Part shown: piece by piece, positions 25,055-34,693 of the stretch
Layout of the letters: every line of letters starts with the position of its first letter
How positions within the stretch are numbered: position 1 is the stretch's first letter
Notes under the pieces: model-generated
Seen by the model: the letters and a program-made list of their open reading frames with translations, nothing else
The model's database searches: none
What the model was told of the DNA's origin: nothing
Program-made: the position numbers and the translations under genes
Assembly: GCF_030816615.1 (NCBI RefSeq)
Contig: NZ_JAUSYD010000001.1
Location: forward strand, 1,116,001 to 1,180,000
Source: Streptomyces sp. B1I3
GTDB taxonomy: Bacteria; Actinomycetota; Actinomycetes; Streptomycetales; Streptomycetaceae
Reading direction: 5' to 3'
DNA: 64,000 nucleotides

Positions 25055-27751
25055 TCACTCCTCCTCCCCGCCGCCGAGGTGCGCCGGACGGTGCTGGGGC
25101 TCCACCAGCCTCGTGCGGGAGGTCGTCCCCAACTTGCGCATGGCCCTGGCGACGTGCTGTTCCACCGTGCGGTGCGACAGGTGCAGCGTCGCCGCGATCT
25201 CCCGGTTGGTCAGGCCGCCGGCCGCCAGTTCGCCGACCTCGCGCTCCCTCGGGGAGAGCTCGTCCGCGTACGACGGACGCCCCCGCGGACGCCGCTTCTC
25301 GTAGGGCTGGTGCGCACGCAACTCCGCCCGCACACGTGCGGCGTCCCAGGTCGCCCCGCGATCCGCGAACTCACGCTCGCAGGTGGCCAGATCGGACAGC
25401 GCCTGCGCCTTGGCGTCCTCGTCCCCGGCCGCCAGCGCGCAGCGGGCGGCGGCCTCGGCGGTGATCGTGCGGCTGTACGGGCGACGCATGTGCCCGAAGG
25501 CCTCCGCGGCCCGGCGGTAACGCGGAACCGCCTCCGTCAGCGCCCCCTCGGCCTCCGCCAGTGCGGCTCGCGCCCATTCCAGGCAAGCCGATGCCGACGG
25601 GGAGTCCCGTCCGACGAGTCCCGCCGCGAACCTGTCCGTCATGCTCCGGGCCGTCGCGGCGTCGCCCGTCCGCGCCAGCGCCTCGACGGCCCACGGGGCC
25701 AACTCGGCGGCCCACACCCACACGTTCTTGTTCTCGATGCCCGCCCATGCCTCCCGGGCCTGCCGTGCGGCGGCCGCGAGATCCTGGCGGGCCAGCGCGA
25801 GACGGACGAGCCCCGCGGACGCGGCGGTCGCGGTGGGAGCGGCCGTGCGGTCGGTCACCGACGCGTCCACCCCGCCCAGCCACTGTTCGGCCTGCCCCCA
25901 CTCACCCTGGGCGACGGCGTGCAGTCCGAGCACCAGACGGGCGTCGGCGTTGACCGCGGGCAGGTCGCCGGCCCGCGCGACGAACGCCTCGCACCGGGCG
26001 ACGAGCCCCGTCCAGTGTCCGGTGTTCCAGTCCAGCAGGAGCCGCGCCCCCAGTCCCGTCTGGCGGACGTAGTCGGAACCGCTCCTGGCCGACAGGTCGA
26101 GCCCCTCCGTGAGCAGGTCGGCAGCTCTGTCGTAGTGACCCAGCCACACAGCGGCGTCCCCGGCGTTGCACACACCCCGGGCCGCGTGCTGGGCCACCAG
26201 CCGGTCCGGACTGTCCGTCGGCAGCCCCCGCACCATCTGCCACGCCTCCGGGTCGCCGCAGCACATCGCCATGGCCGCCCCGTTTCCGGCGACGGCCGCG
26301 CGTGCGGCCGCGGAGCCGCTGTCGGCCGCGGCCCGTGCGGCCCGCCGCAGCCACGTCTCGTGCACGTCCAACGACGCCCCCAGCCATTGCGGCATGGCCA
26401 GAGCCGCCATCGCGCGGGCAGCGAGATCGGCCCGCTCCTCGCGCAACTCCTCGGCCGCGCGTTCCAGTTCCGCCCACCCGCTGGCGCTCCGGCCCACCTG
26501 GTTGCACAGGAGCAGCCCGAGGTCCAGGCGCAGTTCCCCGCGGACGGCGACCGGCAGGCTCGTGTCCTCCATCAGCTGTGACAGCACCTTCACCGTCTGG
26601 TCCGAACGCAGTCCCACCACCGCGTTACGAGCCAGTACGGGAGCCAGCCGGCCACGGTCCGCCTGCGGGACGACGTCGGAGGCCAACGCCCCCTCCAGCA
26701 GCGTGACGGCCTCGGGGTGGCGCCCGGCGTCAGCCGCCTGCCGCGCGGCCCGTTCGACGGCGCGCAGCCACCCGCGGACGTCCCCGGCGGCCTTCCGGTG
26801 CCTGGCGGTGGCCGCCCAGGGTACGGGCTGCCGCCGTGCGAGCACCTGCGCCGCCCTGCCGTGCAACTCCTGCCGCACCGACCACGGAACCACCTCCAGC
26901 ACCGCAGGAGCAGCCAGCGGAACGAAAGGAACATACCGCCCCTCTTCGTCCCTCGTCAGCGCCGCACCGGTCAGAGCGGCGGTCAGCGCCGCCCTGCCCG
27001 CGCTCCCGGTCAGCCCGGCCACCGCCGTCAACTCGGGGCCGAACACCGGCTCGTCGAGCAACGCCGCGGCCCACACCACGGCCGCAGACCCGTCCCCGAG
27101 AGCGGCTGTACGGCTCAGAGCGAGCTCGGCCAGCCGGACCGGAACCCCGACGGCGTCCACGTCGGCGGCTGTGCACCGCTGTGGCCTGCTGTCGCGCAGC
27201 GCGGTGAGGACGTCGACGACGACCTGTGCCACACCGCCCGAACGCTCGTGGAGCCTGTCCACCGCCTCGGGTGTCGTCCCACCGCCGAGGGCCTCCGTCG
27301 CGGCCTGCAGGACCTGTTCCCGCGTCCAGGGCGCGACCCTGTGCCGCAGTACCACCAGCTCTCCCGGGTACCGGACGGGTGGGGCGCCCAGGGGGAGGCC
27401 GGGGACTGCCAACTCCTCGGACCGGTACGCCAGGACGGCGGCCAGTCCCGGCCTCGGCTGCTCCAGCAGCCCCCGCAACCAGGCCACCTCCTGCCCGCCC
27501 GCGAGGTGCACGTCATCGACCAGGAGCAGCACGGACCGGCCGGCCGGCACCTCGGGCACCGGCGCGCCGCCTCCGCACGTCCACGTCACCCGGGCCACCG
27601 GCGGTTCGGCGGACTCGGCGAGCGCGCGCAGCAGCCGGCTCCTGCCGGAACCGGCCGTCCCCTCGACCAGGACCAGCGCCGGGCGAGCGCCTTCGCAGGT
27701 CAGCGTCCGCCGCAGCCGGGGCTCCCACGCCGCTTCACCTACCGTGACCAC
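25055..27751 (-). CDS. Large LuxR-family (LAL-type) ATPase transcriptional regulator
   Basis: An 898-residue STAND-like regulator. The N-terminal AAA domain has Walker A VEGTAGSGRSRLLRAL (about residues 29-44) and Walker B VLLLVDDVHLA. A long middle region of helical TPR-like repeats follows. The C-terminal LuxR helix-turn-helix starts ELSPREREVGELAAGGLTNREIAATLHLSHRTVEQHVARAM, near residue 830. GTG 27751 is the start. It lies apart from clear partners, downstream of an RsbW-like gene on the same strand. Target unknown. The 222-bp gap downstream (24,833-25,054) contains a short repeat GCCGGCAGGACCCGC in two copies and no gene. Confidence 0.9.
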   Translation of the reverse strand: MVTVGEAAWEPRLRRTLTCEGARPALVLVEGTAGSGRSRLLRALAESAEPPVARVTWTCGGGAPVPEVPAGRSVLLLVDDVHLAGGQEVAWLRGLLEQPRPGLAAVLAYRSEELAVPGLPLGAPPVRYPGELVVLRHRVAPWTREQVLQAATEALGGGTTPEAVDRLHERSGGVAQVVVDVLTALRDSRPQRCTAADVDAVGVPVRLAELALSRTAALGDGSAAVVWAAALLDEPVFGPELTAVAGLTGSAGRAALTAALTGAALTRDEEGRYVPFVPLAAPAVLEVVPWSVRQELHGRAAQVLARRQPVPWAATARHRKAAGDVRGWLRAVERAARQAADAGRHPEAVTLLEGALASDVVPQADRGRLAPVLARNAVVGLRSDQTVKVLSQLMEDTSLPVAVRGELRLDLGLLLCNQVGRSASGWAELERAAEELREERADLAARAMAALAMPQWLGASLDVHETWLRRAARAAADSGSAAARAAVAGNGAAMAMCCGDPEAWQMVRGLPTDSPDRLVAQHAARGVCNAGDAAVWLGHYDRAADLLTEGLDLSARSGSDYVRQTGLGARLLLDWNTGHWTGLVARCEAFVARAGDLPAVNADARLVLGLHAVAQGEWGQAEQWLGGVDASVTDRTAAPTATAASAGLVRLALARQDLAAAARQAREAWAGIENKNVWVWAAELAPWAVEALARTGDAATARSMTDRFAAGLVGRDSPSASACLEWARAALAEAEGALTEAVPRYRRAAEAFGHMRRPYSRTITAEAAARCALAAGDEDAKAQALSDLATCEREFADRGATWDAARVRAELRAHQPYEKRRPRGRPSYADELSPREREVGELAAGGLTNREIAATLHLSHRTVEQHVARAMRKLGTTSRTRLVEPQHRPAHLGGGEEE

Positions 27752-27927
27752 TTCGCTCCCGTGCTACCGCATGACTCGTGCTCGGCCGGCCACACGCTCC
27801 GTCCCCGCCGAGGCGCGACGGTTCTCGTCCGGCGGACCTGCGACGGACAGGAGTATGCCCGCGGACCACACGTGAGCGCACCCGTTACGCGACATGCGGG
27901 CGCCCGGCCCGGGACCGCGCCGAGTCA

Positions 27928-28473
27928 TCAGCCGGCCGCGGGGGCCTGGCGCACCTCCGCCGCTTCCGCGAGGAGAGCGACACCGGCGGGTTCGGCGACC
28001 CAGCGGACGACGTCCATGTATCCGGCAGCCCGAGGGGCTCCCGGGAGTGCTCCGGGCGGAAGGGTGAGCACGGCCCAGCACCTCTTTCCCGTGGCGGTGC
28101 GTTCCGCGCCGTGCGCGTGGGAGTAGGCGTCGACGAGGGTCAGTCCGCGGCCGTCCTCGGCGCAGGTGTCCAGCGGGCCCCTCCGAGCACCGGGGAGCTC
28201 GGGCGAGGTGTCGTGCACCTCGAGGATGAGACGGTCACCGTCCAGGTCGAGGCAGACCACCAGCGGCCCCCCGGCGTGACGCACAGCGTTGGTGAGCAGC
28301 TCCGAGGCGATCAGGGCGGCTGCCGAGGCCGGCTCGTCGTCGGGCACGAGGCCCCAGGAGCGCAGGGTGTCGCGGACGTGGTCACGGCCTCGGCGGACTG
28401 CCGAGGGCGTCGCGGGGAGGGAGAGGAGCGTCCTTTCCGCCCTCGCGATGGGTCTGTCTGTTTGATCGGGCAT
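27928..28473 (-). CDS. RsbW/SpoIIAB-like ATP-binding regulatory protein
   Basis: A 181-residue protein with a HATPase_c fold: N-box ASELLTNAVRHAGGP (about 57-71), ILEVHDTSPELPG and the G-box EDGRGLTLVDAYSHAHGAER. Such single-domain kinases in Streptomyces are anti-sigma-factor or anti-anti-sigma kinases or partners of PP2C phosphatases. No sigma or antagonist gene is adjacent, so the partner cannot be named. It reads toward the LuxR gene with a 176-bp gap that holds no gene. Confidence 0.82.
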   Translation of the reverse strand: MPDQTDRPIARAERTLLSLPATPSAVRRGRDHVRDTLRSWGLVPDDEPASAAALIASELLTNAVRHAGGPLVVCLDLDGDRLILEVHDTSPELPGARRGPLDTCAEDGRGLTLVDAYSHAHGAERTATGKRCWAVLTLPPGALPGAPRAAGYMDVVRWVAEPAGVALLAEAAEVRQAPAAG

Positions 28474-28918
28474 GACGCGTGTCCGGCCTTCGGCATTCGA
28501 TGACGGTGGCTGCGGCGCCGCGGCGGGCGGCCCCCCTGCGGGTGACCGGCTTGTCGGCGTCGTTCTGTTCTTGGCTCGACGGCCTCGGCGACCTCGACGC
28601 GGTGGGCCGGGTGGGACCGAGCACGGAGGGCCCGCACGTACCGTGAGGTGCTCCGCGGGGCCCAGCCCGTCCGGGGTTTCGACGAGCTGGGTCACACGCA
28701 GTGCTTGCTTCGTGCATGTGCACCACCCCCGGCCGACCGACGCACCCGCTTGGGGGTGAGTACGCCCGTTCGGCCGGCAGTGAGGAATCTACGGACCGGG
28801 AGCACCGTGCGCCTATACGGAGCCGAGTCGCTACGGATACGTAAAAAATGCGGGGCGGTGCCCACCCGGCCTCATCCGCGCCTCGGCGCGACCAGGAACA
28901 GAGGCGGCCCGAAACGGC
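28474..28918. other. Gene-free intergenic region
   Basis: 445 bp without a convincing coding frame in either direction. It must contain the promoter of the RsbW-like gene, but I see no clear -35/-10 pair. The AT-richer patch around 28,830-28,850 (TACGGATACGTAAAAAATGC) stands out from the surrounding GC. Confidence 0.5.
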
Positions 28919-28954
28919 CAGAGGCCGTGTCGGATTGCTCCGACACGGCCTCTG
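28919..28954 (-). terminator. Terminator of tRNA-Pro copy 1
   Basis: A perfect 15-bp stem (CAGAGGCCGTGTCGG) with a 6-nt loop, directly 3' of the tRNA gene on the minus strand. The loop (AGCAAT on the minus strand) is identical to the loop of the terminator behind tRNA copy 2. Confidence 0.9.
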
Positions 28955-28972
28955 ATCTGCGACTCCTTCGAG

Positions 28973-29046
<74 letters not shown>

Positions 29047-29096
29047 ATGCGATTCCCCCCGGCGTTCCCGGGTGGCCGCGCAGGACAAACATTACC

Positions 29097-31754
29097 TCAC
29101 TCCGAGGGCCGCATCGACGTGCGTACCCGCTGGGCGCGGGTCGCCAGCGCCTCGGCGCCGCACGCGGCGGCGATCTTCTGGGCGCGGGCCAGCTCTCTCG
29201 GGGAACGGCTCGCGACCCCGTACTCGAAGCGGGCCGCCGCGTGCTCGTACGCGGACGACGACGCCTCGAGGTGCCGCACCGACTCGGCCAGCAGGTGCGT
29301 GGCCTCCTCGGGCGGGGCGAACAGGGCGACGCAGCGCAGGGCTTCACCGATCGCGGTGTCCGTGCCGAAGCGTTCCGCGTGGACGCGGGCGCGGTTGGCC
29401 ACCTGGGCCGCCCTGACCGGGTCGGTGTCTGCCAGGGCGCGGGCGAGATCGCCCGCCCACGGCGCCCACACACCGTTGAACCGGCCGCGCGGCTCCAGCG
29501 CCGCACCGGCCGCCTCGAGTTCGGCGACGGCTTCCTCGGTACGGCCTTCGGCCAGCAGCAGCCGGCCGCGGACGCACGGGGCGTCGGGCAGGACCATGGC
29601 GCTGGGATACGGCGGACCGAAGGAGTAGCGGTCGGCGACGAGTCTGGCCTCCGCCGTCCTGCCGCGTGCGATCAGGGTGTCGACGAGCAGGCAGGTGGCG
29701 TCCCAGTGGACGGGCAGGCCGCTGCCGACACGGTCGGCGAGGCGCAGTCCCTCGCGCAGGAAGCCCTCCGCCTCGGCGAGACGCCCGCGTCGCCGGTGGA
29801 CGAGTCCCAGCAGGGTGTGGGCGAACGCGAGGTGCGCCCCGCTCCAGCCGGAGATCTCGAAGGCGCGGACGGCTTCGCCGAAGAGCTCCTCGGCGCGGTC
29901 GAGCTGGTCGGTGAACGCGTAGGTGATACCGACCATCGTGGGGAGCTCGAAACCCCATTCGGTGTCGGTCCAGCCCAGCCCGCGTGCGGGCCGGCCGTCC
30001 ACGAGGGCGCGTTCGCAGAGGTCCACGACGAGTTGGGCGTTCTCCCCGCGGAGCATGGCGTCGAAGGCCCGCAGGGTGAGCAGGGCGCGCTCGGCGTTGT
30101 CGCGGCCCTTCAGGTGGTCGGCGTTGCGCGCGAGCCGGGCCGACCGTGCGGGCCCGTCGTCCTCGGTGGCCTGCATCCCCTCCCAGAGGAAGTGCGCCGC
30201 CTGGAGCCTCATGAGCCCGGGTCCGGGAGCGGTGCGGGCCGCTTCGGCGGCCAGCGAGAGCGCTGCGTCCTTGAGCTGGTTGTTGTGGGACAGGGCGGCG
30301 GCGAGACGGAAGGTCGCGTCGACCCGCAGTGCCTCGTCGAGGCCCGGCGTGTCCAGTGCGGCACGCAGGTGCTGGACCGTGGTGGGCGGTGAGCTGAGCA
30401 GTGTGGCGCAGCCGAGTTCGTACAGCAGGGCGGCCCTGTCGTGAGGGCGCGGCGGCTCCTGCAGGGCGCGTTCGAGGCAGCGCCTGGCCGCCTCCGGGGC
30501 GCCGACCGCGAGGTGCTGGCCCGCTGCCTCGCGAAGCTGTGCGACCACCTCCTGGTCGTCGTCCGGGTGGACCTCGAGGAGGTGGCGGGAGGCCGCCGCG
30601 GCTCCGAGCCCGGCCTCGGTGATGGCCCAGGCGGCCCGCCCGTGGAAGGCGGTGCGGGTGGCCGGCGGGATGGAGCGGTAGACGGCGGAGGCGATCAGTG
30701 GGTGCACGAACTCGAGCGGGTCGAATCCGCTGACGATACGGGCGTCGCGCAGCCGCGCCGTGCAGTCGGCGGCCTCCGCCGGGCTCATCCCGGCGAGGTT
30801 CGCCGCGAGTTCCTGCGAGATCTCGGTGCCGAGTACGGCCGCGGCCCAGGCGAAGCGGTTGGCGTTGGTGCCCAGCCGTTCGAGGCGGGCGACCAGCCCG
30901 CTGCCGCGTGCCGACGCCCCGAGCTCCCGCAGCAGGCCGGCGGACTCCTCGACCGGGGACAGTTCGCGGTCCTGTGCCTTGGCGACCAGTTCGACCGCCT
31001 CGTACGGGTTGCCGCCGGTGACGGCCCACACCTCGCGGCAGAACGGGTCGTCGGCGTGGTCCCCGAGGGCGGCCCGGACCAGCTCCGCCGTGGCGTCGGG
31101 TGTGAGAGCGCGCAGCGCGACCCGGATCAGGGCCGGGTGGCCCGCGAGGCTCTCGTTCTGCAGGGCGCCGGCGACGGCCCGGTCGGCGTTGCGGTCGGCG
31201 AACTCCTGGGGGCGGTGGGCCTGGACGACCAGTAAGGGCAGTTCGGACAGGCGGGCGGTGAAGCCCGCGAGCCAGGCGAGCGATTCGCCGTCCGCCCAGT
31301 GTGCGTCGTCCACCATCAGGAGCAGCGGCCGGTGGCTGAGGCGGGAGGCGAGCCGGGAGACGACGTGGTCGAGACCGTCCCTGACGCCCTGGGGGTCGGG
31401 TTGCGGTCCACTGGGTTCGGCCAGGCCGAGTGCGGGTGCGGTGATCTCGAACCAGTCGCCGAACAGTGCCCTGGCCTCGTCGGCGGGGAACTGGTCCAGC
31501 GCGGGCTGCAGCAGCTGGCGTACGACGTGGAACGGTACGGACGTCACGGTCTCGCCGCCCCGCGCCGACCAGACGGTGCAGCGGTCGGCGGCCATGGCCC
31601 GGATCTCGCCGAGCAGGGCGGTCTTTCCGATGCCCGCCTCGCCGCTGAAGACCAGCAGTCCGCCGGTCGCCTGCCCGCCGCAGAGGGCGTCCACCGCCTG
31701 TGCGGCGGCGGCGAGTTCCGGTTCGCGCTCGTACAACGGCCGGGACGGCTTCAT
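29097..31754 (-). CDS. LAL-type ATPase regulator homologue lacking the LuxR HTH
   Basis: An 885-residue protein. The AAA domain has Walker A FSGEAGIGKTALLGEI (about residues 37-52) and Walker B LLLMVDDAHWADGESLAWL, followed by helical repeats (for example AEARLVADRY, EEAVAELEAAGAALEPRGR). Most relatives end with a LuxR-type helix-turn-helix of about 60 residues. This one stops at ...AQRVRTSMRPSE, just where the HTH normally begins. Only 50 bp separate its stop from the tRNA gene, so no HTH is hidden in another frame. It may be truncated, or act through protein contacts only. ATG 31754 gives the usual short N-terminus MKPSRPLYERE. Confidence 0.85.
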   Translation of the reverse strand: MKPSRPLYEREPELAAAAQAVDALCGGQATGGLLVFSGEAGIGKTALLGEIRAMAADRCTVWSARGGETVTSVPFHVVRQLLQPALDQFPADEARALFGDWFEITAPALGLAEPSGPQPDPQGVRDGLDHVVSRLASRLSHRPLLLMVDDAHWADGESLAWLAGFTARLSELPLLVVQAHRPQEFADRNADRAVAGALQNESLAGHPALIRVALRALTPDATAELVRAALGDHADDPFCREVWAVTGGNPYEAVELVAKAQDRELSPVEESAGLLRELGASARGSGLVARLERLGTNANRFAWAAAVLGTEISQELAANLAGMSPAEAADCTARLRDARIVSGFDPLEFVHPLIASAVYRSIPPATRTAFHGRAAWAITEAGLGAAAASRHLLEVHPDDDQEVVAQLREAAGQHLAVGAPEAARRCLERALQEPPRPHDRAALLYELGCATLLSSPPTTVQHLRAALDTPGLDEALRVDATFRLAAALSHNNQLKDAALSLAAEAARTAPGPGLMRLQAAHFLWEGMQATEDDGPARSARLARNADHLKGRDNAERALLTLRAFDAMLRGENAQLVVDLCERALVDGRPARGLGWTDTEWGFELPTMVGITYAFTDQLDRAEELFGEAVRAFEISGWSGAHLAFAHTLLGLVHRRRGRLAEAEGFLREGLRLADRVGSGLPVHWDATCLLVDTLIARGRTAEARLVADRYSFGPPYPSAMVLPDAPCVRGRLLLAEGRTEEAVAELEAAGAALEPRGRFNGVWAPWAGDLARALADTDPVRAAQVANRARVHAERFGTDTAIGEALRCVALFAPPEEATHLLAESVRHLEASSSAYEHAAARFEYGVASRSPRELARAQKIAAACGAEALATRAQRVRTSMRPSE

Positions 31755-31860
31755 GCCTCCCCTTCCCAAGGTGGTTGCGGAGACTCCGAGCCTAGTCGTG
31801 CGCGGGTGCTCAAGGACAGGGTTCACGTGGTTCCTCGCAGGTGCGAGGCACAATCGGGGG

Positions 31861-32376
31861 GTGGACGAATCTCGCAGGGACCGCGACGAGGAAGGACGGG
31901 CGCGCAACGCGCGCCCCCGGGACGGGCTGGGGCGCCCCCTGCCCTACGGGACCCCGGGGGTGGAGCGCCAGCCCGAGGGTGTGGTGCGCTCCCCCGACGA
32001 GACGGTGCGCGAGGCTCAGCGGCTGCTGGACGCGGGCATGCCGTTCCATGCGCACGAGGTGTTCGAGGACGCCTGGAAATCGGGGCCCGACGCGGAGCGG
32101 GAGTTGTGGCGGGGGCTCGCGCAGATGGCCGTGGGTCTGACGCACTCCGCCCGGGGCAACACGGCGGGTGGTGCCCGGCTCCTCCGGCGGGGCGCCGCCG
32201 CGGTCGAGGCCTTCCGGGAGGCGGAGCCGTACGGGATCGGGGTGGGCCCGCTGATCGCCTGGGCGCGGGAACTGGCAGGACGGGTGGAGGACTTCGGGCA
32301 GGGGCCCGGTGACGCGCGCGTGGTGGACGCCGCGGCGGAGGCACCCCGGCTGCTGCCGGGGGGCCACACCGCGTGA
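31861..32376 (+). CDS. DUF309 family protein
   Basis: A 171-residue cytosolic protein. The DUF309 core is RLLDAGMPFHAHEVFEDAWKSGP..ERELWRGLAQMAVGLTHSARGNTAGGARLLRRGA, a helical bundle with His-x-His-Glu. The N-terminal 50 residues are charged and low-complexity. The GTG at 31,861 lies on a run of G with no separate SD, so a leaderless or near-leaderless mRNA is possible. It is divergent from the LAL-type gene. Function unknown. Confidence 0.8.
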   Translation: MDESRRDRDEEGRARNARPRDGLGRPLPYGTPGVERQPEGVVRSPDETVREAQRLLDAGMPFHAHEVFEDAWKSGPDAERELWRGLAQMAVGLTHSARGNTAGGARLLRRGAAAVEAFREAEPYGIGVGPLIAWARELAGRVEDFGQGPGDARVVDAAAEAPRLLPGGHTA

Positions 32377-32478
32377 CACCCGCGGGTGCGATAGGTTTTG
32401 CTTTTTCTTGACCGCGTGTCACTTCGCGCGTGCCAGGTGCCATCCTTCGATCCACATGCTCAGGAGACGGACGCCCCG

Positions 32479-32901
32479 ATGACCGACATCATCAACGGCC
32501 TCGGCCGTGCCACCGCGTACGGTGCCCTCGGCGTCGTACTGCTCGTTCTCGGCATCTTCCTGATCGACGCCCTGACTCCCGGCAAGCTCGGCCGCCAGAT
32601 ATGGGAGGAGCGCAACCGCAACGCCGCCCTGCTGCTCAGCTCGGCGCTGCTGGGCATCGGCGGCATCGTGTTCACGTCGATCTGGACGACGTACGAGGAC
32701 TTCGGCAAGGGCCTGGCGTCGACTGCCGCGTTCGGGCTGCTCGGCCTGGTCATGATGGCCGTGGCGTTCCTCGTCGTCGATCTGGTCACGCCGGGGAAGC
32801 TCGGCGCGACTCTGGTGGAACGGGAGCCCCACCCGGCGGTCTGGGTGACGGCGAGCTGCAATCTGGCGGTGGCCGCCATCGTGTCGGCTTCGATCGCCTG
32901 A
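32479..32901 (+). CDS. DUF350 family membrane protein
   Basis: A 140-residue protein with four membrane segments arranged as two DUF350 halves. Each half contains a matching motif, FLIDALTPGKLG (about 28-39) and FLVVDLVTPGKLG (about 98-110). GGAG lies 12 nt before the ATG. Function unknown; often found near membrane or potassium-related genes. It forms a probable pair with the small membrane gene 79 bp downstream. Confidence 0.85.
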   Translation: MTDIINGLGRATAYGALGVVLLVLGIFLIDALTPGKLGRQIWEERNRNAALLLSSALLGIGGIVFTSIWTTYEDFGKGLASTAAFGLLGLVMMAVAFLVVDLVTPGKLGATLVEREPHPAVWVTASCNLAVAAIVSASIA

Positions 32902-32980
32902 CCGCGCCCGGCGCGATCCGGTCGAAGGAACCTCACGGTCCGGCGGCCATCGGGGCGTGCAGCTATTACGATCCGGCGTC

Positions 32981-33304
32981 ATGAGCACTTCTGACCAGGA
33001 CCAGGACCAGCAGCCCCAGGACATAGCGGAGCCGGTGGCGGGGGAACGGAGACTGACGCCCCGTCAGGCACGGCGGCTCCGGATCGTCCTCTCGTCGGTG
33101 GGCATGGCCGTGATGGCCGCAGTCCTGGCCCTGCGCATCGCCAGCCGGTCGTCCGTCCTGGTCGTCGGGGTGTACGGGCTGGCTCTCATCCTCTGCGGAG
33201 CGGTGATCGAGCTGAGCAGGAACGGCCGGACCCGCCTCGGCAGCTGGTTGCTGGGCATCGGCCTGCTGGCGGCCGTCGGCGCGGACTGGCTGCTCATCCC
33301 CTAG
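32981..33304 (+). CDS. Small two/three-helix membrane protein, probably leaderless mRNA
   Basis: A 107-residue protein. Residues 1-35 are hydrophilic (DQDQDQQPQ and a basic RQARRLRIVL), then three hydrophobic segments at about 38-54, 58-75 and 87-106. No SD precedes the ATG. A TACGAT -10 box at 32,967-32,972 ends 8 nt before the start, so transcription probably begins at or next to the ATG. No family recognised. Confidence 0.75.
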   Translation: MSTSDQDQDQQPQDIAEPVAGERRLTPRQARRLRIVLSSVGMAVMAAVLALRIASRSSVLVVGVYGLALILCGAVIELSRNGRTRLGSWLLGIGLLAAVGADWLLIP

Positions 33305-33412
33305 CCGAGGGGGCCGGACGGCGGCGTCACGTCGCACCGGTGGGGGCCGACCGACCCGCTCGGTCCTCTCCCGGAATCGGTGGGCGACCGGGCCAGGCCG
33401 GCGGCCCGTCCC

Positions 33413-34693
33413 TCAACGGCCCGGAACGGTGATCCGTACGGGCGGGCCGTGCGGATCGACGCGGTCCAGCCACTCCGCTGCCAGGTGGAACGGCCGGCCG
33501 GGGACGGCCGGCACCAGCAGTCGCTGCCGGTGGAGTTCACGGTCCCCCTGGCTGACGAGGAAGCGCGGCCGGGGCAGTCGCCGTGCGGTACGCAGGACGA
33601 ACCGGCCCCCCGCCGGCCGTTCGCCGTACGGGCCGGTCACATTGGGCGCGATCCATCGCAGGGGCGCGTCCACCACGAGCGGCCGTCCCGGTGCGGTGGG
33701 CAGCTCGGTGCCGGACAGGCGGTGCAGTACGGACACGGCGACGGCACGGCCCTCCCTTGCGGCGACGTCCGCGCGCTCGACGGCGTGCAGCAGGTTCCCG
33801 ACGGCGAAGACGCCGGGCTGCGACGTACGGAAGGCGGCGTCGTACGCCGGCCCCCGGGTGCCGGGGTCGAGGGTGAGACCGCCGCGGCGGGCCAGCTCGT
33901 GTTCGGGGACGAAGTCGCCGGTGAGGACGACCGTGTCGCAGCGCAGGATCGTGGTGCGGCCGTCGTCGCGACGCAGCTCCACCCCGGAGAGCCGGGTCCT
34001 GCCGGTGAGGGCGGTGACCGTGGCACCGGTGAGCAGCGGAAGGCCGGGGCGCCGGACACGGAGCGGGGCGGACGGCCGGTCGGTGACCATGGCGACGACG
34101 TGGACGCCGGCGGCGCGCAGGGTGGCCACGGCCGCGTGTGCGACGGGCTCGTCGCCGACGACCACCGCGCGGGTGCCGACCCACTGCCCGTGCAGGTGTA
34201 CGGCCTGCTGGAGCTCTCCCGTGGTGTAGACGCCCGCGGGCCTGGTGCCGGGGATCAGCCGGGCGCTGCGCGGGCGTTCACGGGCACCGGTGGCGAGGAC
34301 GACGGCCGTCGCGGTGATCCGTTCGAGCCCGGCGGGTCCGGTGGTCTCGACGGTGCGGGGACCCGCCCAGCCCGTGACGGTGACTCCGGTACGCAGGGCG
34401 GCGCCCGCGCGCACGGCGGCGGCCACGCTCTGCCGGGCGTACGCCGGCCCGCTCGTCCCGCCCCGGGCGTATGTCCGCGCGGGCGTGCCGAGCGGCCCCT
34501 GCGGCCCGGCCCCCGTGCGGCCCCCGCCGAATCCGCCGTGGAGGCAGTGACGGGGGACGCCGCCCGCCTCCGCTTCGCGTTCCAGAATCTCGACGTGGCC
34601 CGCGCCGGCGGCGGCGAGTTCGGCCCCGGCGGCGAGGCCGGCGGGGCCCGCCCCGACGATCAGGACGTCGACTCGGCGGGCGGTCCGGGTCAC
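33413..34693 (-). CDS. FAD-dependent oxidoreductase, GlpB/HcnB-like subunit
   Basis: A 426-residue pyridine-nucleotide-disulfide-type flavoprotein. The N-terminal FAD site is VDVLIVGAGPAGLAAGAELAAAG (about 8-30), with VVLATGARERPR in the middle, a second Rossmann region with RAVVVGDEPVAHAAVATLRAAGV, and the C-terminal FAD motif GVFAVGNLLHAVERADVAAREG. The GTG at 34,693 overlaps the stop of the upstream dehydrogenase (GTGA). In such operons this subunit passes electrons from the GlpA-like dehydrogenase. Last gene of a three-gene operon. Confidence 0.85.
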   Translation of the reverse strand: MTRTARRVDVLIVGAGPAGLAAGAELAAAGAGHVEILEREAEAGGVPRHCLHGGFGGGRTGAGPQGPLGTPARTYARGGTSGPAYARQSVAAAVRAGAALRTGVTVTGWAGPRTVETTGPAGLERITATAVVLATGARERPRSARLIPGTRPAGVYTTGELQQAVHLHGQWVGTRAVVVGDEPVAHAAVATLRAAGVHVVAMVTDRPSAPLRVRRPGLPLLTGATVTALTGRTRLSGVELRRDDGRTTILRCDTVVLTGDFVPEHELARRGGLTLDPGTRGPAYDAAFRTSQPGVFAVGNLLHAVERADVAAREGRAVAVSVLHRLSGTELPTAPGRPLVVDAPLRWIAPNVTGPYGERPAGGRFVLRTARRLPRPRFLVSQGDRELHRQRLLVPAVPGRPFHLAAEWLDRVDPHGPPVRITVPGR

